Part shown: in pieces, positions 40,215 through 46,269 of the stretch
Numbering within the stretch: position 1 is the first letter of the stretch
How the letters are laid out: every line of letters starts with the position of its first letter
NCBI GenBank assembly: GCA_964530115.1
Contig: CAZGYD010000098.1
Span: 1 to 50,188, forward strand
Length of the DNA: 50,188 bases
Origin: Fen-999 sp964530115
GTDB taxonomy: Bacteria; Pseudomonadota; Gammaproteobacteria; Burkholderiales; Rhodocyclaceae
Reading direction: 5' to 3'
Notes under the pieces: model-generated
Seen by the model: the letters and a program-made list of their open reading frames with translations, nothing else
Database searches by the model: none
What the model was told of the DNA's origin: nothing
Position numbers and translations under genes: made by a program

Positions 40215-40919
40215 GTGGCGCAAGTCGTCTTCCTGCTGTTGCTCGTCGCCAATCTGGTGTATTTCATCTGGTCGGCGGGTTACCTCGGCGGCGGCAGCGA
40301 AGGGCGCGAGCCGGAACGGCTCGCCGCGCAGATCCAGCCCGAGCGCATGGAGATCGCCGTGCGTACCGCCGCCAGCGACACGGGCAAAACCGAAGCTTCG
40401 GAGGCGAAACCGGCCGGCGACGCGGCGCCCGTCGCCGAAGCCGCCGCACCGACGCCAGCGAACGGGGATGCTTCACGGGCGACGGAGACGGTCTGCCGGC
40501 GCGTCGGGCCGATTCCCAGGGCCGAAGCCGACCGGCTGGCAGCGTCGCTGCGGGAAAAGGGCGTGACGGTCACCGAGGTCGGCGCCGCGGAAGACGGCAA
40601 CAACTACTGGGTGCACATTCCCGCCGCCGAGGCTTCGAGCAAACTGGTCGGCGAGTTGAAGCAGGCGGGCTTCACGGACTTCTTCATCGCCAGCGAAGGC
40701 CCCAACAAGGGTGCGATCTCGCTGGGCCTCTTCCATCGGGAGCAGGCCGCAAAGGATCTCCAGCAACGGCTGGTGAAGAAGGGCATCAAGCCCGTGAAGA
40801 TCGACGTTCGGCCGCGCCGGGCCGAGAAGATCGCCCTCGACCTGCGCGGCCCCGCTGACCCGATAGACAAGACGCTGGCGGATCACAAGCACCGGGCCGC
40901 CGCCTGCCCCGCCCAATGA
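40215..40919 (+). CDS. SPOR-domain membrane protein
   Basis: 234 residues from a GTG start at 40215. One membrane helix (about 4-20, VVFLLLLVANLVYFIW), a disordered Ala/Glu/Pro stretch (about 30-85), then a SPOR-like domain (about 90-200): CRRVGPIPRAEADRLAASLR, YWVHIP, and SLGLFHREQAAKDLQQRLVK. SPOR domains bind denuded peptidoglycan at septa, so a cell-division or envelope role is likely. The stop overlaps the coaE ATG by four bases, and zapD follows; two of the three genes thus concern division. Confidence 0.83.
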   Translation: MAQVVFLLLLVANLVYFIWSAGYLGGGSEGREPERLAAQIQPERMEIAVRTAASDTGKTEASEAKPAGDAAPVAEAAAPTPANGDASRATETVCRRVGPIPRAEADRLAASLREKGVTVTEVGAAEDGNNYWVHIPAAEASSKLVGELKQAGFTDFFIASEGPNKGAISLGLFHREQAAKDLQQRLVKKGIKPVKIDVRPRRAEKIALDLRGPADPIDKTLADHKHRAAACPAQ

Positions 40920-41557
40920 GCGGTGACGCCGTGCAGGCCGGCAAAGGTCTCGTGGTCGGCCTCACCGGCGGCATCGGCAGCGGCAAGAGTACCGTCGCCG
41001 AACGGTTCGCCGCCCTCGGCGCGGCCGTCGTCGACACCGATGCGATCGCCCATGAGCTCACCGGTCCCGGCGGCGCGGCGATGCCGGCACTGCGGGCCGA
41101 GTTCGGCGAGCGGATCGTCGCCGCGGACGGCCGCCTCGATCGGGCCGAAATGCGCCGGCTGGCGTTCGCCGACGACGACTTTCGCCGGCGCCTCGAAGCC
41201 ATCCTCCATCCGATGATCCGTGCCGAGAGCGAGCGCCGCTGCCGCGAGGCACTGGTGCGCGGGGCGCCCTACGTCGTCCTCGTCGTGCCCCTGCTCGTCG
41301 AGTCCGGCGGATATCGGGAGCGCGTGGACCGGATCGCAGTGGTCGACTGCGATGACGAACTGCGCATCGCCCGGGTCATGGGCCGCAGCGGACTCACCCG
41401 CGACGAGGTGCGGCGCATCATGGGGGTGCAGGCCAGCCGGGCGGAAAGGCTGGCGGTGGCCGACGACGTCATCGACAACGGCGCGGACCTCGCCAGCCTC
41501 CATGCATGTGTCGCAGACCTCCATCGGCAATACCTGTCGCTCGCGGGGCGGTCATGA
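40916..41557 (+). CDS. coaE: Dephospho-CoA kinase
   Basis: 213 residues. The last step of CoA synthesis. The P-loop is GLTGGIGSGKSTVAERF at about 13-29, followed by VVDTDAIAHELTGPGG (substrate Asp), the lid VPLLVESGGYRERVDRIAVV and GRSGLTRDEVRRIMGVQAS. The ATG at 40916 overlaps the SPOR stop; residues MSGDAVQAGK precede the usual family start. Together with coaX this places two CoA genes in the window. In many relatives coaE follows pilBCD, which is absent here. Confidence 0.95.
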   Translation: MSGDAVQAGKGLVVGLTGGIGSGKSTVAERFAALGAAVVDTDAIAHELTGPGGAAMPALRAEFGERIVAADGRLDRAEMRRLAFADDDFRRRLEAILHPMIRAESERRCREALVRGAPYVVLVVPLLVESGGYRERVDRIAVVDCDDELRIARVMGRSGLTRDEVRRIMGVQASRAERLAVADDVIDNGADLASLHACVADLHRQYLSLAGRS

Positions 41558-41627
41558 CGGGGCGGGCCGACAGGTTGAGATTCACTGTCGATTCGGCGAA
41601 AATGCCCCATTTCGCTCCGGACAGGCC

Positions 41628-42383
41628 GTGATTACTTTCGAGTATCCGCTCAGCGAGCGCATCCGCACCCTGCTGCGCCTCGAGGATATCTTCGACCGCG
41701 TGACCCACTTCGCGGCCTCCGATGGCGCCCCGGAGCATCACGTCGCGCTGCTGACGCTGTTCGAAATCCTCGACGTTGCCAGCCGCGCCGACCTCAAGTT
41801 CGATCTCGTCCAGGAACTCGAGCGCCAGCGGCAGATTTTGCTGTCGTTCCGCAACAACCCCGAGATATCCGAAGAGGCGCTCTCCGGTGCCCTCTACGAG
41901 ATCGAACAGGCTTCGGCTTCGTTGTTGGCCATGCAGGGCAAGATCGGCCAGTACCTGCGCGAGAACGAGTGGCTGATGGCCATCAAGAACCGCGCGGCCA
42001 TTCCCGGCGGTGTCGCCGAATTCGATCTTCCCGGCTACCACTACTGGCTGAACCTCGATCCGGCGCTGCGCAAGCGCGACCTGGAGGGCTGGTTGCGTCC
42101 GATGCTGCCCATCCACGAAGGCATCGCCATCGTCCTCCGCCTGTTGCGGGCCTCCGGGCGCCCGGAGCCACAGGTCGCCGTCAAGGGCGCTTATCAGCTC
42201 ATGCTGGGCGGGCGCAGCGCGCAGCTCGTCAGGGTGCGCGTCAAACGGAGTGATGCGGTGATCCCGGAAGTCAGCGCCAACAAGTATGCACTCAACATCC
42301 GCTTCACCATGCCAGCCTCGGATCTGCGTCCGAAGCAGGCGGAAGCGAACATCGCTTTCGACTTGACCTTCTGTAATCTGTAG
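41628..42383 (+). CDS. zapD: Cell division protein ZapD
   Basis: 251 residues from GTG 41628; E. coli ZapD has 247. ZapD bundles FtsZ filaments at the division ring. The family start FEYPLSERIRTLLRLED is clear, with FDLVQELERQRQILLSFRNN, LRENEWLMAIKNRAAIPGG and the all-beta C-terminal half. No ATG lies near the conserved N-terminus; GTG after GGACAGG is the natural choice. The usual next gene yacG is missing because an integrated element begins right after this gene's terminator. Confidence 0.94.
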   Translation: MITFEYPLSERIRTLLRLEDIFDRVTHFAASDGAPEHHVALLTLFEILDVASRADLKFDLVQELERQRQILLSFRNNPEISEEALSGALYEIEQASASLLAMQGKIGQYLRENEWLMAIKNRAAIPGGVAEFDLPGYHYWLNLDPALRKRDLEGWLRPMLPIHEGIAIVLRLLRASGRPEPQVAVKGAYQLMLGGRSAQLVRVRVKRSDAVIPEVSANKYALNIRFTMPASDLRPKQAEANIAFDLTFCNL

Positions 42384-42428
42384 GTACTTTTCAGCACGTT
42401 TCAGGACGTGCCAAAAATAACTATAAGG

Positions 42429-42450
42429 CCGCGTTTTAACGCGGTTTTTT
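42429..42450 (+). terminator. Rho-independent terminator after zapD
   Basis: CCGCG (42429-42433), loop TTTTAA, CGCGG (42440-42444) and six T (42445-42450). It closes the host coaE-zapD unit; the integrated element starts beyond it. Confidence 0.85.
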
Positions 42451-42461
42451 ATTTCAGGGCG

Positions 42462-42490
42462 TTGCAGGCTGTATGATGACAGCCCATAAT
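42462..42490 (+). promoter_or_regulatory. Integrase promoter with operator-like dyad in the spacer
   Basis: TTGCAG (42462-42467), 17 bases, CATAAT (42485-42490). The spacer contains the inverted repeat GGCTGT-ATGATG-ACAGCC (42467-42484), well placed for a repressor. The predicted start near 42497 puts the GGGTAGCTAG repeats in the 5' leader. Confidence 0.55.
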
Positions 42491-42494
42491 CCGT

Positions 42495-42549
42495 GGGTAG
42501 CTAGATGGGTAGCTAGCGGCCCGCCGGGTAGCTAGAAGTGGGTAGCTAG
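42495..42549 (+). repeat. Four direct copies of GGGTAGCTAG upstream of the integrase
   Basis: Exact GGGTAGCTAG copies start at 42495, 42507, 42526 and 42540 (spacings 12, 19 and 14). Such short direct repeats beside a tyrosine integrase gene are typical of arm-type integrase sites, or they could regulate int translation. Which role applies cannot be told from sequence. Confidence 0.85.
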
Positions 42550-42571
42550 ACGGCCGAGAGGGGGGGGGATC

Positions 42572-43807
42572 ATGGGCAAACTGGCAGACGTTCAACTGCG
42601 GAACTGGATCAAGGCCGGCAAGCCGGTCGCCGTCGCCGATGGCGAAGGACTGACTTTCACCCTGTCGGCCAAAGGAACGGCGACATGGACGCTGCGCTAT
42701 CGCATCGCCGGCAAGCGCAAGGAACTGACCATCGGCCGCTATCCGGACATTTCACTTGCCAAAGCAAGAGAGATCGCGGCGGCGAAGCGGGTTGAGGTGC
42801 AGCAAGGCGTCGATGTCGCGGCGGCGAAACGAAAGGCCGAGCATGAGGCGGCGAACGCCTGGACATTCCGAAAGCTGGCCGATGATTACCTTGAGAAGGC
42901 GTCCGGCTTTCTCGCGGCTGAAACGATACGCAGCCGTAGGCAGCAGTTACGCGACTACGTTTTCCCGAAGATCGGGGACATCGCGGCCGCCGATGTTTCC
43001 CCGGTCGAGATCGTCGCCATCGTCGAAGCTGCCAGCCTCAAGTCCCTGCACGTGGCCCGGCTGGTTCTGATCGCCATTCGGGAAGTGTTCGCGCATGGCG
43101 TCGCCCGACACGTTGTCAGCGAAAACCCCTGTGCCCATATCAAGGCAAGGGCCATCATCGGCGGGACGAAGCGGCAACGCGAGCGCGTCATGCTCTCGGA
43201 CGGCGAGATAGCCGAACTCTTCAAGGCGCTGCCGACCGTGAGCCGGCCGAATGCGCTGATGATCCGCGTCCTGCTGGCGACAGGGGCGCGCATCGGCGAG
43301 CTTGTCCGGGCCGAGTGGCGGTTCGTCGACTTCGAGCGGGCGGAATGGATGATCCCGGCCGAGCATTCCAAGACGAAAAAGGCATTCGTGATTCCCCTTG
43401 CCCCGGTGGTTGCCGGCTGGTTCGCCGAATTGCATGCGATGGCCTTCGGTTCGCGCTACGTACTGCCGATTCGCACCCGCATCCGTGGCAGGGAAGGCGA
43501 CGCCCATATGGAACCCAGCAGCTTGAACGCCGCCCTGAATCAGCTTGCAGCGAAGCTGGGCGACAAGTGTCGCCGATTCACCCCGCACGATCTGCGGTCG
43601 ACATGCCGAAGTCACCTGGGCATGCTTGGCGTGGACGTGCTGATCGCCGAACGCTGCCTGAATCATTCGCTGGGCGGATTGGTCGCCGTGTACGACAAGC
43701 ATGACTACCTGACCGAGCGTCGCCGGGCGCTGGAACTCTGGGCGGCGAAACTGGCCACAATCGAGGCCGGTGCCGCCTTCAACGTGGTTCCTTTGAGGCG
43801 CGCCTGA
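42572..43807 (+). CDS. Tyrosine recombinase (P4-type integrase)
   Basis: 411 residues. The N-terminal DUF4102 domain (about 1-90) includes TLRYRIAGKRKELTIGRYPD. The SAM-like core-binding domain is at about 95-180. The catalytic domain has Arg in ATGARIGELVRAEW (about 239), His-x-x-Arg in FTPHDLRSTCRSHLG (about 337-340), a second His in CLNHSLGG (about 364) and the nucleophile Tyr in VAVYDKHDY (about 373). All key residues are present, so it should be active. ATG 42572 follows a run of nine G. It directs integration and excision of the element. Confidence 0.95.
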   Translation: MGKLADVQLRNWIKAGKPVAVADGEGLTFTLSAKGTATWTLRYRIAGKRKELTIGRYPDISLAKAREIAAAKRVEVQQGVDVAAAKRKAEHEAANAWTFRKLADDYLEKASGFLAAETIRSRRQQLRDYVFPKIGDIAAADVSPVEIVAIVEAASLKSLHVARLVLIAIREVFAHGVARHVVSENPCAHIKARAIIGGTKRQRERVMLSDGEIAELFKALPTVSRPNALMIRVLLATGARIGELVRAEWRFVDFERAEWMIPAEHSKTKKAFVIPLAPVVAGWFAELHAMAFGSRYVLPIRTRIRGREGDAHMEPSSLNAALNQLAAKLGDKCRRFTPHDLRSTCRSHLGMLGVDVLIAERCLNHSLGGLVAVYDKHDYLTERRRALELWAAKLATIEAGAAFNVVPLRRA

Positions 43808-43821
43808 AACGTCTTTGATCA

Positions 43822-44005
43822 TTCCCTTACCCAAAAATCGACTGGGACAACTGGGACAACTGGGACACTGCCGTGAAACACGCATGGTTGGGGAAAGATA
43901 GCGTGAAACATATGACATCGTCACTGGGACACAACTGGGACAGGTGGGACACTTCGGAATCAGGATGTGTCAGGACGATGCACATTTCCAGACTATCGCA
44001 AAGGG
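43822..44005. repeat. Left iteron block, inverted relative to 49452-49626
   Basis: 184 bp containing six TGGGACA units (CTGGGACAA at 43842 and 43851; others at 43860, 43924, 43935 and 43944). It aligns in inverted orientation with 49452-49626 at about 93% identity. The only length change is one extra nine-base unit here. It lies between int and the element's cargo genes; no gene is evident in 43808-44048. Confidence 0.92.
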
Positions 44006-44048
44006 TTAATCGCTATTCGATGCCGCAAAATGCCGAAAGCAGAACATC

Positions 44049-44369
44049 ATGAACGTGCTTGAAACCCTGTCCCGCGCCGAGGCGGTGGCCGAACTGCTGC
44101 GGGTCAACCTGGCCGCCGATTTTGCCGCGTCGCTACCGTCGAATGCGGGGCTGACACTGATCGAGGCGCGGCAGGATTCCGGCGTGGAAGCCTGCGAATT
44201 GCTCGCCTTCCTGATCCGCGATGCGCGCCGCCAGATCGCTGACCGACTGGCTGGCGATACGGCGGCCGCGATGGCGAAAACCCCGCGCAAATCGAAGCCT
44301 GCCGCCCTGCCCAGGCGCGCAGCGAAGAAAATGAAAGACGATCCTGTCAGCTTGCATCCTGTAACGTAG
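44049..44369 (+). CDS. Small basic protein of unknown function
   Basis: 106 residues. The first 75 look helical (ETLSRAEAVAELLRVNLAAD; ACELLAFLIRDARRQIADRL). The last 30 are Lys/Arg/Pro-rich (TPRKSKPAALPRRAAKKMKD), suggesting nucleic-acid contact. I recognise no family. ATG 44049 has only a weak AAAGCAGAA stretch ahead. It is the first gene inside the left iteron block and 17 bp before higB. The reading frame and codon bias look real, but with no homology evidence I hold it as probable only. Confidence 0.6.
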   Translation: MNVLETLSRAEAVAELLRVNLAADFAASLPSNAGLTLIEARQDSGVEACELLAFLIRDARRQIADRLAGDTAAAMAKTPRKSKPAALPRRAAKKMKDDPVSLHPVT

Positions 44370-44386
44370 CGCTATACACTTGCGCC

Positions 44387-44656
44387 GTGATCAAGACCTT
44401 CCGCCACAAAGGGCTGCAAGCCTTTTTCGAAACGGGCAGCAAGGCGGGAATCCAACCGCATCATGCGTCGCGCCTGAGGCGGCAACTAATACGCCTCGAC
44501 CTGGCCACTAGTCCCGAAGACATGAATCTGCCGGGGTGGAAACTGCACCCGCTTTCGAATGGACATTGGTCGGTTTGGGTGAACGGCAATTGGCGGCTGA
44601 CTTTCGTTTTTGAGAGCACGGATGTCGTGCTGGTCGATTATCAAGACTATCACTAG
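44387..44656 (+). CDS. higB: HigB-family toxin of a toxin-antitoxin pair
   Basis: 89 residues of the RelE/ParE superfamily, HigB type: IKTFRHKGLQAFFETGSKAG at the start and LPGWKLHPLSNGHWSVWVNG then WRLTFVF with VVLVDYQDYH at the end. HigB toxins cleave mRNA on the ribosome. The start is GTG 44387. A TATACA box at 44373-44378 predicts transcription from about 44385, so the message could be leaderless. The antitoxin gene follows 11 bp later, in the toxin-first order usual for higBA. Confidence 0.92.
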   Translation: MIKTFRHKGLQAFFETGSKAGIQPHHASRLRRQLIRLDLATSPEDMNLPGWKLHPLSNGHWSVWVNGNWRLTFVFESTDVVLVDYQDYH

Positions 44657-44667
44657 GAGCAACGAAC

Positions 44668-44973
44668 ATGACGCGCATTCACAACCCGCCGCATCCTGGC
44701 GAAACGCTGCGGGAGGATGTGTTGCCGGCACTGGGTTTGACCGTGACCGAGGCAGCGGAACAACTGGGTGTTAGCCGCGCCGCGCTGTCCCGCGTCCTGA
44801 ATGGCCGCACCGCAATCTCGCCGGAGATGGCGCTGCGGTTGGAAGGCTGGCTAGGCGCGGAGAACGGCGGAGGCGCCGATCTGTGGATCGCGCAACAGGC
44901 CGCCTATGATCTTTGGCGGGCGCGCAAGGCCGGCAAGCCGAAGGTTCGCCGGGCGGTCATGGTCACCGCCTAA
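44668..44973 (+). CDS. higA: HigA-family antitoxin (XRE helix-turn-helix)
   Basis: 101 residues. The start MTRIHNPPHPGETLREDVLP is the hallmark of HigA, followed by a helix-turn-helix (VTEAAEQLGVSRAALSRVLN) and GRTAISPEMALRLEGWLG. It neutralises HigB and represses the operon. The C-terminal tail KPKVRRAVMVTA is basic. ATG 44668 follows AGGAGC. It is six bases upstream of the next gene, which may therefore share the operon. Confidence 0.94.
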   Translation: MTRIHNPPHPGETLREDVLPALGLTVTEAAEQLGVSRAALSRVLNGRTAISPEMALRLEGWLGAENGGGADLWIAQQAAYDLWRARKAGKPKVRRAVMVTA

Positions 44974-44979
44974 GTCAAC

Positions 44980-45606
44980 GTGAACAACGAGCGCCGGCCG
45001 GCATTTATTCTCGATGTCGTGCCCGAGTACGACGACGGCGAGTGCAGCCTCTTGGCGCTTCAGGAGAGCTGGGCGGACTTCGCCCGCGCGCTCCGAGTAG
45101 GTACCAACGTCCGCGTCTTGCCCGGTCGCATCAGGTTCTTCGGAGGTGCGCGCGAGGTAAGCGCGATACTTGATGTGTATCAGCGGCAGTTCGACGCAGG
45201 CGACAAGAGCGCGCTGATTAGGGCGCTAAAGTGGGCCTGTGAGCAGAATGTCATTCTGCCCTATTGGGCGGCCGACGGCATCCTTGCGGCGCTCGATCGG
45301 CTGGAAAAAAACCCCGGCGAAACGCTGCACAGCGTATTTGGCATCGAACGCGTCTACCCGGAAAGTCTGGGGCGCGCACGAAAAGCGCGGCGCGACCAGA
45401 AAACGAAGCTGCGACTTTACGGCCGCACAGCGATGCTGATGGCATCTAGTGGATTGGGTAAGGTCGCAGCGATCGAGCGAGCGATCGCTGAAGAAAGACT
45501 GCCAATCCGGTTTCGCACGGCTTTCAAGTGGTTCAACGAAATGGACCGTCAGCAGCAACTCTATCTGCGTGCCTGGCGCGGATGCAGGTTGCACAAATCG
45601 CGCTGA
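44980..45606 (+). CDS. Unknown protein encoded directly after higBA
   Basis: 208 residues from GTG 44980. I recognise no family. The N-terminal half has FILDVVPEYDDGECSLLALQ and VRVLPGRIRFFGGAREVSAI. The C-terminal half is helical and basic, with ARKARRDQKTKLRLYGRTAM and FRTAFKWFNEMDRQQQLYLR. Base use is less GC-rich at third positions than in host genes, a sign of transfer. The six-base gap from higA means it may be a third member of the toxin-antitoxin operon or an unrelated passenger. Confidence 0.65.
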   Translation: MNNERRPAFILDVVPEYDDGECSLLALQESWADFARALRVGTNVRVLPGRIRFFGGAREVSAILDVYQRQFDAGDKSALIRALKWACEQNVILPYWAADGILAALDRLEKNPGETLHSVFGIERVYPESLGRARKARRDQKTKLRLYGRTAMLMASSGLGKVAAIERAIAEERLPIRFRTAFKWFNEMDRQQQLYLRAWRGCRLHKSR

Positions 45607-45713
45607 TTTCTTGCAATTCGTTTTCGTCGAGCGACGGGTCTGGTTGACTGCGCCCTAATCCCGCCCGTGTTGTGGCGGGAGATGACCCGCACAGGCGGGT
45701 AGAAAGGCGTAAC

Positions 45714-45944
45714 GTGAATCAAACCATCTCGCCGGCCGGCGCGCCGGCACTTGAAAAAATCCCTTCGGCGGCGCGCCGCATGGGCGTGTCAGTGACAACC
45801 GTCTATTGCGAGATCGCCGCCGGCCGGCTAGGACCGCTGGTCAAGCTAGGTGAGCGTGCATCGGCCGTCCCTGCCGAAGCTGTCGACCGCTGGATCACGG
45901 CGCGCATCGCGGCGGCGACGACGCAGGAGGCACGCCATGACTAA
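45714..45944 (+). CDS. AlpA-like helix-turn-helix excisionase/regulator
   Basis: 76 residues from GTG 45714, preceded by AAAGG. A single winged or MerR-like helix-turn-helix: SAARRMGVSVTTVYCEIAAG then PLVKLGERASAVPAEAVDRW, the pattern of AlpA/phage Cox-type regulators, which switch on integrase or excision genes. A longer start (GTG 45672) is possible but lies in two hairpins, CCCGCC/GGCGGG (45660-45679) and ACCCGC-ACAG-GCGGGT (45685-45700), which look like operators. It overlaps the next gene. Confidence 0.8.
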   Translation: MNQTISPAGAPALEKIPSAARRMGVSVTTVYCEIAAGRLGPLVKLGERASAVPAEAVDRWITARIAAATTQEARHD

Positions 45945-46269
45945 GCAACCAGACTTAGCCGAATGGCATGCGGCTGGCCTTGAAGCGGGGCGCTGTGTCG
46001 CGGTCGCAAAAAAAATCTTGCAAGCGCACATGCCGGACCAGGGGGCGAGCGGCGAAACGCTATTGCCCGCAATCGTCGTTACGGTCGCGCTCGCGCGCGT
46101 TCGGGACGCCGCCTTAACCCTTGCCGATGAAATTCAAGCCACACAATCGCCGATGCTTATCGAACGGTTGGCCGGCGTAGAGGGCGAACTGTATCGGCTG
46201 GCAAACACGGCGGGCGATGCGCTGGCGTCGATGGCTGAACGCATCACCAAGCGAGCGACTTCAAAATGA
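45937..46269 (+). CDS. Small helical protein of unknown function
   Basis: 110 residues, nearly all helix, e.g. LEAGRCVAVAKKILQAHMPD and VALARVRDAALTLADEIQ. It overlaps the AlpA-like gene by eight bases and the primase gene by four (ATGA), so it is translated as the middle gene of a three-gene unit. ATG 45937 follows GCAGGAGG. I recognise no domain. The position suggests a helper of replication or a regulator (inference). Confidence 0.7.
   Translation: MTKQPDLAEWHAAGLEAGRCVAVAKKILQAHMPDQGASGETLLPAIVVTVALARVRDAALTLADEIQATQSPMLIERLAGVEGELYRLANTAGDALASMAERITKRATSK

Noticed and set aside
42495..42549. GGGTAGCTAG repeats as a CRISPR array
   Set aside because: Ten-base units with 2-9-base gaps are far too short for repeats and spacers, and no cas genes are present. 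No other CRISPR-like array was seen in the window.
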